This document shows positions 1 through 7,705 of a DNA stretch of 50,162 nt, piece after piece; the stretch's first letter is position 1; every line of letters begins with the position of its first letter. A program made the position numbers and the translations under genes. Under the pieces are notes generated by a model. It worked only from the letters and a program-made list of their open reading frames with translations. It did no database searches and was not told where the DNA came from. The DNA comes from an uncultured delta proteobacterium (GTDB taxonomy: Bacteria > Myxococcota_A > Polyangia > Polyangiales > Polyangiaceae): NCBI GenBank assembly GCA_903906315.1, contig CAIVJW010000333.1:1-50162 (forward strand). Direction: 5' to 3'.

Positions 1-158
1 ACCTCGAGCGTGCGCGGCGACGGGCAGAGCAGCCACAGGTGCCGGACGCCCTCGCGCCGGTAGATGCGCATCTTCTTGCCGCGGTCGGTGGCCTCCGTGC
101 TGGACGAGATCACCTCGAACACTCAGTCGGGCGGAAGCTCGCCGCCCCGCGCGCGTCG
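1..158 (-). pseudogene. Uma2-family endonuclease remnant with internal stop
   Basis: On the minus strand the frame reads GGELPPD, then TGA (123-125), then VFEVISSST, then DRGKK, IYRREGVRHLW and LLCPSPRTLE, leaving the window at base 1. This matches the C-terminal core of Uma2 (DUF820) restriction-endonuclease-like proteins, which usually read PPDWVxEVxSPST...DRxxKxxxYxxxGVxxYW. The expected Trp codon TGG is TGA here. About 110 residues that should precede the core are missing, because the nucleotidyltransferase gene ends at 172. The Glu of EVIS and the Lys of RGKK, the PD-(D/E)xK-type positions, remain. I read it as a truncated gene that also carries a nonsense mutation. Only the right-hand part is visible, so its true extent to the left is unknown. 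Confidence 0.6.
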
Positions 159-171
159 TCCGAGGCGGCTT

Positions 172-768
172 CTACGGTGGCTCCGCAGCGACCGCCTCAC
201 CGACGGCGCGCTCCAGCAAGTCCTCGACCCGCAGCACGGGCGCCCAATGCGCGAGATAAGGCGAGTCGATGATCGGCCCGCTCACGCGCAGGATCTCGAC
301 GACGTCGCGCCATTGCCGCGACGAGACTTCGCCGCCCCTTCGATACCACCAGAGCTTCCGCAGCACGGAGTCTTCCGGAGTCTTCACGAACATCTCGGCG
401 CCATCCGAGCGGACGCGGACCCTCCGACGCCGGCGGAGCTCCTCGACGTCGAACGGAGCGCTGCCGGCGAAGAAGACGTCGATCTTCGTGAACAGCGGCA
501 GATAGAAGACATTGCACGAGCCCCGCCGCCGGCAGGCGTCGACGAGCCCGTCGGTGTCGGCGGAGAACTCCGGCCCGAGGGCGCCAGCGAGGCTCGACAC
601 CTCCGCGGGAGTAGCCTGGACGACGACGTCGATGTCGTTCGTCGCGCGCGGCTCGCCGTGCAGCGAGCTCGCGAGGCTCCCGCCGAGAAAGTACGGGAGG
701 CCGAGCGACTCGATCGCGCGCGCGACGATCAACGCCACGTCGAGCGCCGTCGCGGCCGGCGTGCTCAC
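172..768 (-). CDS. Nucleotidyltransferase (MNT/AbiEii-like)
   Basis: A 198-residue protein of the polymerase-beta nucleotidyltransferase superfamily. The signature GGSLASSLHG lies near residue 30, followed by the Asp pair in TNDIDVVV and a third acidic position in FTKIDVFF. The C-terminal PEDSVLRKLWWYRRG and QWRDVVEIL resemble the helical part of AbiEii/MNT-type enzymes, which transfer nucleotides to protein or tRNA targets. The GTG start (768) overlaps the TGA stop of the upstream 82-residue gene, so the two are translationally coupled. A toxin or antitoxin role is plausible because MNT proteins often work in two-gene modules, but the target is unknown. The fold assignment is firm; the biological role is inference. 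Confidence 0.75.
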   Translation of the reverse strand: MSTPAATALDVALIVARAIESLGLPYFLGGSLASSLHGEPRATNDIDVVVQATPAEVSSLAGALGPEFSADTDGLVDACRRRGSCNVFYLPLFTKIDVFFAGSAPFDVEELRRRRRVRVRSDGAEMFVKTPEDSVLRKLWWYRRGGEVSSRQWRDVVEILRVSGPIIDSPYLAHWAPVLRVEDLLERAVGEAVAAEPP

Positions 769-1013
769 CGCGCGTCCGGGGGCAAGGGTCCGAAGAAACG
801 CTCCGCGATCTCGCGCCCGTAGAGGCGGACGACGAGCCGGGCCTTCACCTCGTCGTCGCTCGCGTCGGGGTGCCGCGCCCGAATTCCCGCCTCCGCGAGC
901 TGGCGCACGCTCGTCGTGAGGCCGTCCGCGATGCGGGCACGCTCGTGCGGGGGCAGGAGCCGCAGATGCGCGTGGTAGCGGTCGATGGCCTCGGGGGACG
1001 TGTCTTGGTGCAC
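765..1013 (-). CDS. Small protein paired with nucleotidyltransferase
   Basis: An 82-residue, charged, helix-prone soluble protein with a GTG start and no clear ribosome binding site. It shows LPPHERARIADGL near the N-terminus and RLVVRLYGREIAERFFG near the C-terminus. No catalytic motif or membrane segment is visible. Its stop codon overlaps the GTG start of the nucleotidyltransferase gene by 4 bases, which indicates one transcript and probably fixed stoichiometry. I do not recognise a named family. From its size and position it may be the partner (antitoxin or adaptor) of the nucleotidyltransferase. The start is uncertain because no Shine-Dalgarno sequence supports it. Confidence 0.6.
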   Translation of the reverse strand: MHQDTSPEAIDRYHAHLRLLPPHERARIADGLTTSVRQLAEAGIRARHPDASDDEVKARLVVRLYGREIAERFFGPLPPDAR

Positions 1014-1029
1014 TGCGGCGATCAGGCTA

Positions 1030-1536
1030 GCTCCGCCCCGCGCGCAATCAAATCAAGCGCGGCGCCCTCGAGCCGGAGGTCTGGTCCCTCGAGCTCGTCG
1101 TCGTCGCCGCCGCCGCGCCCGGCGCGCGAGGGCCCGCGGTCGGCGACGTCCTGCTCGACGTGGACGGAGCTCCAGACGAAGGTGCCGCCTCGCAGCGCCA
1201 CGGCCGCGCCTGCGTCGATGGCCGTCTGCGCCGCCGGATCGGCGCCGCGCTCTCCGGCGTCGCGATCGTCGAGGTGGCCGTGTTTGCGGAGCCAGCGCAG
1301 GGCTCGATCCTCGGTGCGGCGCGCGACGCGATCGATCCGCTGCGGCGTCGGCGGACGTGCGTCGTGGAAGCGCGCGCGGCCATCGGCGATCGAGGCCGCG
1401 ACGCGCTGGCGTCGTCGTCGAAATCCGACTCCTCCTCGACGCGAGCGAGCGATTGGCGCTCGGACGCGCCATCACCCCCCCTTCCAACCTGGCGATCGGT
1501 CGGCCTTGGCGATCGTGGAGCCGACTCCCCCGCCTC
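1030..1536 (+). pseudogene. Coding-like remnant without a start codon
   Basis: From the TAG at 1027-1029 to about 1410 one plus-strand frame has the codon pattern of real genes here: G-rich first positions, mixed second positions and mostly G/C third positions. It reads GALEPEVWSLELVVVAAAAPG, then GDVLLDVDGAPDEG, then GVAIVEVAVFAEPAQG. No ATG, GTG or TTG occurs near its 5' end; the first candidate is an internal GTG at 1160. After about 1408 the better-looking coding continues in another frame (GVVVEIRLLLDASERLALGR). This suggests a 5'-truncated, frameshifted gene pushed against the MaoC gene on the other strand. No family recognised. It could also be an intact short gene with a non-standard start. 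Confidence 0.35.
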
Positions 1537-1953
1537 TCACCCGCGCACGAGCGCGTCGTACTTCACGGTCGCCTCACCCTCGATCGCGACCTCGCCCTTC
1601 GAGTTCACGGCGACCGTCTTCATCGTGAGGATCGGCTTGTCCTCGCGGATCTTCGTCACCTCGACCGAGATCGTGACCTCCTCGCCGACCCTCACCGGCC
1701 GCTTGAACGAGAACGTCTGCCCCAGGTAGATCGTGCCCGGGCCCGGCAGCTCCGCGCCGAGCAGCGCCGAGAAGCCGCTCGCGACCAGCATCCCGTGGCA
1801 GATGCACCCGCCGAACGGCGTGGTCTTCGCGTACGCCTCGTCGAGGTGCACGGGGTTGTCGTCGCCCGAGAGCGTCGCGTACGTCTGAACCTCGGCCGCG
1901 CCGAACGAGCGCGTCTTCGTGGCCTTGTCACCGACCTTGATCGTCCTTGCCAT
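1537..1953 (-). CDS. MaoC-like (R)-specific enoyl-CoA hydratase
   Basis: A 138-residue single hot-dog domain protein. The hydratase-2 signature is visible as SGDDNPVHLDEAYA (residues 29-42) followed by FGGCICHGML, with the catalytic Asp near 31-32 and His36. Such proteins hydrate trans-2-enoyl-CoA to (R)-3-hydroxyacyl-CoA, and PhaJ-type members feed polyhydroxyalkanoate synthesis. The length is typical for a homodimeric PhaJ/MaoC protein. It lies 33 bases downstream of the beta-CASP metallo-hydrolase on the same strand, so the two may be co-transcribed. A PHA synthase gene is also in this window (21281-22411), but not adjacent. The enzyme class is clear; the exact substrate is not. Confidence 0.85.
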   Translation of the reverse strand: MARTIKVGDKATKTRSFGAAEVQTYATLSGDDNPVHLDEAYAKTTPFGGCICHGMLVASGFSALLGAELPGPGTIYLGQTFSFKRPVRVGEEVTISVEVTKIREDKPILTMKTVAVNSKGEVAIEGEATVKYDALVRG

Positions 1954-1986
1954 CTTCCGTCTCCCAGTGTGGGTCCCCCGCAGTCG

Positions 1987-3402
1987 TCACGCCGCGCCGC
2001 GGAGGTCGAGCTTGTCACCCGGCGACGGGATCGTGATTCGATCGAAGCCCTTGGTGGCGAGGATGTCCGCCAGGACCTCCTGCGGCTTCGGGTCGCCGTG
2101 CACCAGCACCACCTGATCGACCCGCCCGCGCTCGCGGCACTTCGTCGCGAACGTCACGAGGTCGCGCTGGTCGGCGTGCGCGCTGAAGCCGTTGAGCACG
2201 ACGACCTCGGCGCGTCGGTCTCGCTCGACGCCGAAGATCTTCACGCGCGCGCGCTGCTCGACGAGCCGCCGGCCGAGCGTGTGCTGCGCCTGATAGCCGA
2301 CGATGAGGATCGTGTTGCGCTCGTCCTCGATGGCGCTCTTCAGGTGGTGCAGGATGCGCCCGGCCTCGCACATGCCGCTGGCCGCGATCACGATGCAGGG
2401 TTGCGGCCGGCTCGTGACGATCTTGCTCCCCTCGACGTCCTCCACGTACGACAGCTCGGCGAAGTCGAACGGGGAGTCGCGCCCCTTCATGAGCGCGCGG
2501 GTCTCGGCGTCGTAGCACTCGGGGTGGAGCTTGAAGACGTCGGTGATCTGCACCGTGAGCGGCGAGTCGACGTACACCGGCATCGAGGGGATCTTGCCGG
2601 CCTTGCGCAGCTTCTTCAGGGCGAAGACGACCTCCTGCGCGCGCTCGAGCGCGAACGAGGGGATGAGCACCTTGCCGCCTCGGTCGTAGGTGCGTCGCAC
2701 GACGGTCGCGAGGTCCTCGTCCATCTTCTCGATGCCGTCGTGCATGCGGTCGCCGTACGTGCTCTCCATCATGAGCACGTCCGCGCCCTCGGGGACCTCG
2801 GGGTCGTTCAGGATCGGGCGGTCGTGACGGCCCAGATCGCCGGTGAAGACGAGGCGCCGCGTCGCGCCGTCCTCTTCGAGGTCGAGCACCACGATGGCCG
2901 ATCCGAGCACGTGGCCGGCGTCGAGGAACGTGAGGCGCACGCCGGGCGCGATCGGCACGCGCTGGTGGTACGGCACCGAGATGAACCGCTCGAGCGTGCG
3001 GATGACGTCGTCCTCGGAGTAGAGCGCGTCGAGGATCTCCTCGTCGAGGCCCTCCCTCTCGTTCTGCTTGTTGAGGAAGCGGACGTCGGACTCCTGGATG
3101 TTCGCCGCGTCGCGCAGCATCACCGTGCAGAGATCGCGCGTCGCGGGCGTGCCGTAGATCGGGCCCTCGTAGCCCTCCTTCACGAGGATCGGCAGCGCGC
3201 CCGAGTGGTCGATGTGCGCGTGCGAGAGCACCACCGCGTCGAGCTTGCTCCCGTCGATCGGGAGGTTCCTGTTGCGGTCGTAGGACTCGCGCCGCTTGCC
3301 CTGGAACATGCCGCAGTCGAGCAGCACCGTCGCGGTCTTCGTGCGCACGAGGTGCATCGATCCGGTGACCGTCCGAGCCGCGCCGACGAATTCGATCTCC
3401 AT
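1987..3402 (-). CDS. MBL-fold beta-CASP metallo-hydrolase (RNA-type)
   Basis: A 471-residue metallo-beta-lactamase-fold protein of the beta-CASP/CPSF group. Metal-binding HAHIDH occupies residues 61-66. A later Asp lies in FTGDLGRHD, and the C-terminal GFSAHADQRDL is the RNA-specificity (RMMBL) motif. The middle beta-CASP region includes SFALERAQE and ASGMCEAGRILHHL. Family members are mainly single-strand RNA endo/exonucleases, so a role in cytoplasmic RNA processing is likely. There is no signal peptide. The ATG at 3402 lies 54 bases downstream of the lipoprotein stop, so the gene may be distal in that operon. The biological RNA substrate cannot be told from sequence. Confidence 0.88.
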   Translation of the reverse strand: MEIEFVGAARTVTGSMHLVRTKTATVLLDCGMFQGKRRESYDRNRNLPIDGSKLDAVVLSHAHIDHSGALPILVKEGYEGPIYGTPATRDLCTVMLRDAANIQESDVRFLNKQNEREGLDEEILDALYSEDDVIRTLERFISVPYHQRVPIAPGVRLTFLDAGHVLGSAIVVLDLEEDGATRRLVFTGDLGRHDRPILNDPEVPEGADVLMMESTYGDRMHDGIEKMDEDLATVVRRTYDRGGKVLIPSFALERAQEVVFALKKLRKAGKIPSMPVYVDSPLTVQITDVFKLHPECYDAETRALMKGRDSPFDFAELSYVEDVEGSKIVTSRPQPCIVIAASGMCEAGRILHHLKSAIEDERNTILIVGYQAQHTLGRRLVEQRARVKIFGVERDRRAEVVVLNGFSAHADQRDLVTFATKCRERGRVDQVVLVHGDPKPQEVLADILATKGFDRITIPSPGDKLDLRGAA

Positions 3403-3456
3403 GGCGCGCGAGGGTACTCCGCTCGCGGTCGGGCAGGGAGGGATCCCGCCGCGGCT

Positions 3457-4992
3457 TCAGCGCCGGCAGGCCGCCGGCATGGCGTGCTTGGCGCAGTAGG
3501 CCGGGTCGATCGGGGCGCCGATGGTCAGCACCGCGGCCTGCGACGGCAGCCGCGCGCGCGTGCCGCAGACGAGGCCGCCGCCGCTCGGCGCCTCGCTCGG
3601 CGCGCACACGCCGGCCTCGTTCGGCGTCGTCCAGGCTTGACCTGTCCCGTACACGAGGTTCATCGCGTAGCGCCCCTCCGGCAGGCACCCGTACGCGACC
3701 TCGACCGTCCGGCCGAACTGCGCGCCGAGCGCCGCGGTCAGGGCCTTCTCGTCGCCGACGACCTTGTTGCCGGCCTTGTCGGTCGCGTGGGTCACGAGCA
3801 ACGTCGCGCGCTTCGTCGCGTCGAGGGGATCGAGGCACAGCACCGAAGGCCGCAGCGCGACCACGATCTCGGCCTTCGTGGCGTGGATCGTCGCCGCCGA
3901 CAGGGCCGTCGAGACGAGCGAATCGGCGATCGTGATCCCTTGCAGCAGCACCACCGGGGCGGCCTGGCTCGCCCCCGATCCCTCGGAGAGGCGCGAGAAG
4001 ATCGAGAGTGGGTACAAGGACGGGATCAGCGCGGAGTCCGGCACATGGTCCTTGCCGTCGAGCGTGCCATTTTCGTCGACGTCCTGCCGTGTGACGAGGA
4101 ACGTGGGGCTCGCCGTCGGGAAGCCGAACGGCGCCGCGGCGGCGACCTCGGCCTCGCCCTTGGGCACGCCGGCGCCGAGCCGGATCCGCAGGAACGACTG
4201 CTCGGTCGCGGCGGCCTTGGCGGAGTCGAAGATCGCGAGCTGGAAGTCGCTCGGCAGCTCGACGTGGCCGGGATCCTGCTTCGCGCCGGCGGGCGCGATC
4301 ACCTCGGCGACGTGGAAGATCGGCCGCTCGGCCTCGAGCGTCAGGCCGAGCGTCACGGCCACGCCCTCGACGCGCGCGCCCGCCTCGGGGATCGCGCGCG
4401 ATCCGTTCTCCTGCAGCTCGCCGAGGCCGATCGCCCGGTAGGCCGGCGGCTTGCCCTGGAGCACGTCGGCGACGTTGTCGATCGCGCCGCCTCCGACGTC
4501 CCCGCGGCTCGGTAGATTGGCAATCACGAAGCCCGGGTCGAAGTCGCCGTCACGGTCGTAGAAGCCGCGGATCTGGTAGGTCCCCGCGGGCAGCGGGGCA
4601 ATCGCCCAGGCGCCGGTCACCGTGGCGGGCGCCGCCTTCGCGTCGGGGCACCAGAGGCCGCCGCTCGGCTCGAAGGTGAGGCGGTCGCGCACGCCGGCGA
4701 AGAGCGCGTCGCCGGTCACGACGGCGAGGCTCGCAGCCGTGGTGCCGATCCCGTCGGGCGGCGGCAGCAGGCGCTCGTCGAACGCGAACAGCACGGCGGC
4801 GCCGACCACGTGGCCGCCCGCGGTGCAGGGCAGCGCGCCCGAGTACGTGAGGGCGCCGTCGATGACGCCCGCGGGGCCGCCTGCCTGCGACGGGGGCAAG
4901 AACGCGTCCGGCTCGGTGCACGCGGCGCCGACGAGGGCCATGCCCACGATGCCGCGGGCGAGGGGCAGGGGCGCAATCCGGCGGCGGACCAT
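3457..4992 (-). CDS. Lipoprotein coupled to TonB-dependent receptor
   Basis: A 511-residue secreted protein. A basic N-terminus, a hydrophobic stretch and a lipobox VGAAC (Cys25) mark a lipoprotein signal. The body has beta-rich stretches such as LPAGTYQIRGFYDRDGDFDP, typical of Ig-like or carboxypeptidase-regulatory-like folds, and a Ca-binding-like DVDENGTLDGKD. No enzyme motif was found. Its ATG shares one base with the TGA of the TonB receptor gene (TGATG at 4990-4994), strong evidence of translational coupling. By analogy with other receptor/lipoprotein pairs it may sit at the outer membrane and help capture the ligand. That role is inference and no named family was recognised. Confidence 0.75.
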   Translation of the reverse strand: MVRRRIAPLPLARGIVGMALVGAACTEPDAFLPPSQAGGPAGVIDGALTYSGALPCTAGGHVVGAAVLFAFDERLLPPPDGIGTTAASLAVVTGDALFAGVRDRLTFEPSGGLWCPDAKAAPATVTGAWAIAPLPAGTYQIRGFYDRDGDFDPGFVIANLPSRGDVGGGAIDNVADVLQGKPPAYRAIGLGELQENGSRAIPEAGARVEGVAVTLGLTLEAERPIFHVAEVIAPAGAKQDPGHVELPSDFQLAIFDSAKAAATEQSFLRIRLGAGVPKGEAEVAAAAPFGFPTASPTFLVTRQDVDENGTLDGKDHVPDSALIPSLYPLSIFSRLSEGSGASQAAPVVLLQGITIADSLVSTALSAATIHATKAEIVVALRPSVLCLDPLDATKRATLLVTHATDKAGNKVVGDEKALTAALGAQFGRTVEVAYGCLPEGRYAMNLVYGTGQAWTTPNEAGVCAPSEAPSGGGLVCGTRARLPSQAAVLTIGAPIDPAYCAKHAMPAACRR

Positions 4993-7577
4993 CACTTCGA
5001 CCCTCCGAGCGAGTAGGAGAAGAACCCCATCACGCGGCGCCCGACGCGGTTGCCGAACGGGTGCTGCTGCGCCGGGTCGCCGAAGACGTCCGCGAGCGCG
5101 TTGAAGACGGTGGCCGAGACCTCGGCGCGCTCCTTGTAGAAGCGGAAGCCGACGCGCCCATTGAGCAGCGTGTAGGCGGGCAGATCGAAGAGGCGGTATT
5201 CGATGCCGGTCGCGGTGGCCACCTGCTCGCGCCACGACTGCGGAGACTGGTAGTGGAACGTGATCTCGCCGTTGAAGCCGATCTTCGTGCGAAACTGGAC
5301 GCCTGCGTTCACCTTGTGGCGGCTCGTGCGCTTGTCGTCGGGCACGTCGCAGCCGGCCGGGCGCTCCTGCACTCCGTAGTTGATGGCGTAGTTCGCGAAG
5401 AGGTCGAGTCCCTCGGTCGGGTAGACCCGCCCGCCGAGCTCGCCGCCGCCGACGTGGTACGTGTCGCAGGCGTTCTGCCAGCCGCCGTTGGCGACCGAGT
5501 AGCGCCCGGTCGCCGGGTCGAGGCCGCCGACGCCGTCCTTGCGGTTCGACAGCGTGTCGACGCGCGCGTCGGCCAGGAGGATGAGCTGACTGACGCGGTT
5601 GTAGTACGCCGTCAGCTCGAACTCGAAGAGGTCGCTCTGCTGGTTCAGGTAGCTCGCCTCGCCCGTGACGATCTGCTCGGGCTGAAGGATGAAGGAGCGG
5701 TCGTCGGCGCGCTTGGTCGCCGAGACCATCTGGACGCCCGGCACCGAGAGCTGGATGGGCAGGCCGAGGTACGCCTCGAGGTAGCTCGGCGTGCGGAACG
5801 CGGTGGATCCCGACACGCGCACGGCCTGCCGATCGGTCGGCTTCAAGATGAGCGAGCCGCGCGGAGAGGGGACGACCTTCTCGAGGTACGGCACGTAGTC
5901 GATGCGCCCCGAGGCGACGAGCTCGGCCCACGAGGTGAAGTGGATCGAGTCCTGGAGGAAGACCGAGGCGTGGTGCTCGACGGGCACCTCCGGCTGGAAG
6001 TACTCCCAGTTGACGTCTTTCATCCGGTAGCCGGCGCCCACGCGGACGTCCTGCCGCACCGATCCCGGCCAGTCGAGCGACCCGGCGTAGACGACCTCGG
6101 CGTCGACCACGTTCTGCGTCGGGTGCGCGTCGAAGAGCGTGTGGCCGCGGTACGCGTAGTCCACCGAGGTGCGCGAGGTGAGCCGCTGGTAGTACGCGCG
6201 CGCCGTCACGTGCTTCGTGCGCAGGGCGGCCGTCACGTCCGCGTTGTCGAAGTGCACGACGTAGTCGTTGAACGGGCCGATGCCGTAGATGTCGAGGTCG
6301 CCGCGCGAGTAGCCGCCGCCGAGGTCCACCTCGACGTCCGATCCGAAGCGCTGCGTCGCGCGCACGTCGAGGCGGACGTTCTGGGCGCCCACGTTCTGGT
6401 CGGCGTCGGAGGTCACGAGGTCCACGCGGCTCGAGGCCACCTCGCGCGTCCACCGCGGGTAGCGCGTGTAGCCCGCCGAGGCGCGGAACGCGAAATCGCC
6501 CTCGCGGCCAGCCGCCCACACCGATCCGTACGCCTGCCCGTGGTCGCCGCCCCCGGCGCGCGCGCCCGGCTTGCCGACGCCCGGCGCGATCGTGATGATG
6601 TTGACGACGCCCGCGAACGCGTCCGCGCCGTAGAGCGCCGATCCCGGGCCGCGCACGACCTCGAGGCGATCGATCTGGTCGACGTCGACGGTGAGCGACT
6701 CCCAGAACGTCGATCCGATGAAGTCGAAGTAGACGCTGCGCCCGTTCACCAGGACGAGCAGCTTGTTGGCGAGGCGGCTGTTCATGCCGCGCATCGAGAC
6801 GTTCGTGTCGCCGCCCGTGATTTGCATCACGTCCATCCCGGCGACCCGGCGGAGCAGCTCGGGGATGCGCGTGATGCCGGACAGCTGGAGGTCCTGGCGC
6901 GTGAGGATCGTCGTCGAGCTCGGCGAGTCGAGCGGGCTCTGCGCGCCCCGCGACGCGGTCACGACCGTCTCCCGATAGACGTCCTCGGTGCGCGCCTTGC
7001 CGTCGGCCTCCGCGGCGGCCGGCGGCGTGGCGGGCGGCGTCGGCGGACCGGGCTTCGCGCTCGGCGCCGGACCGGGCGGCGCCTCGGTCGTGGGCGTTGC
7101 GATCGGCGCGGGAGCCGGCTCGGGCGTCTGCGGCCCGGTCGCGATCGGCGCAGGGGCCGGCGCGGGCCGGTCGTGCTCGGCCTTCTGGAGGGCGCGCTTC
7201 GACTCGAGCTGCTCGACGAGCTTCGCGACCTTCTCGCGATCCGGCGGGCTCGACGCGAGGTAGTCGCGGTACGCCGTGAGCGCCTCGTCGATCCGCCCGA
7301 GCTCCACGAGCGCGCGCGCGACGTTGTAGGACACGTTCGGGTGCGGCAGGATCGCGTTCGCCTGCGTGAGCTCGTCGACCGCGGCCTCGTAGCGGCCCTT
7401 CGCGATGAGATCCATGCCCGCGCGGAAGTGGCGGCGCGCCTCGGTCCGGGCGTCGGCGTGGGCGGCCCCGCTCGCGCACAGCCCGGCGAACGCGATCGCC
7501 ATCGCGCCCAGCGCGCGCGCGCCGCGTCCGGTCGTCTTTCGCCCTGCGCGAGCTCGCTTGTCGTCCGCCACGGCCAC
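4992..7577 (-). CDS. TonB-dependent receptor with N-terminal TPR region
   Basis: Start chosen at GTG 7577 because AGGAGG (7587-7592) lies 9 bases upstream; this gives 861 residues. A signal peptide ends near AHA (residues 39-41). Residues 43-125 form a TPR-like helical region (ALVELGRIDEALTAYRDYL), followed by a proline/alanine-rich linker (138-190). A TonB-box-like ETVVTAS (203-209) then leads into the plug, with the VRGPGSALYGADAF motif near 308-321. The rest is a 22-strand-type barrel. Such receptors import siderophores, cobalamin or glycans using energy from TonB-ExbBD. The TPR and linker before the TonB box are an unusual extra periplasmic module. Substrate unknown. A cobalamin riboswitch lies 4 kb upstream on the same strand, but separate transcription units intervene. 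Confidence 0.88.
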   Translation of the reverse strand: MAVADDKRARAGRKTTGRGARALGAMAIAFAGLCASGAAHADARTEARRHFRAGMDLIAKGRYEAAVDELTQANAILPHPNVSYNVARALVELGRIDEALTAYRDYLASSPPDREKVAKLVEQLESKRALQKAEHDRPAPAPAPIATGPQTPEPAPAPIATPTTEAPPGPAPSAKPGPPTPPATPPAAAEADGKARTEDVYRETVVTASRGAQSPLDSPSSTTILTRQDLQLSGITRIPELLRRVAGMDVMQITGGDTNVSMRGMNSRLANKLLVLVNGRSVYFDFIGSTFWESLTVDVDQIDRLEVVRGPGSALYGADAFAGVVNIITIAPGVGKPGARAGGGDHGQAYGSVWAAGREGDFAFRASAGYTRYPRWTREVASSRVDLVTSDADQNVGAQNVRLDVRATQRFGSDVEVDLGGGYSRGDLDIYGIGPFNDYVVHFDNADVTAALRTKHVTARAYYQRLTSRTSVDYAYRGHTLFDAHPTQNVVDAEVVYAGSLDWPGSVRQDVRVGAGYRMKDVNWEYFQPEVPVEHHASVFLQDSIHFTSWAELVASGRIDYVPYLEKVVPSPRGSLILKPTDRQAVRVSGSTAFRTPSYLEAYLGLPIQLSVPGVQMVSATKRADDRSFILQPEQIVTGEASYLNQQSDLFEFELTAYYNRVSQLILLADARVDTLSNRKDGVGGLDPATGRYSVANGGWQNACDTYHVGGGELGGRVYPTEGLDLFANYAINYGVQERPAGCDVPDDKRTSRHKVNAGVQFRTKIGFNGEITFHYQSPQSWREQVATATGIEYRLFDLPAYTLLNGRVGFRFYKERAEVSATVFNALADVFGDPAQQHPFGNRVGRRVMGFFSYSLGGSK

Positions 7578-7705
7578 CTGTCCGGGCCTCCTCGCGGGGC
7601 CCACGCTTGCGAGGTTCGCGCGGCGGCGCCCCCCTCGGCCCCACGGGCGCCGGCGATGGTGACCCGAAGTCGCCCCGCCGCTCAACCCTGGCGAGGGCGC
7701 GCGCG

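Noticed and set aside
985-4515. Very long plus-strand open frame antisense to MaoC, MBL and lipoprotein genes
   Set aside because: Arg/Ala/Asp-rich translation without domains; a product of high-GC shadowing of real minus-strand genes with clear motifs.
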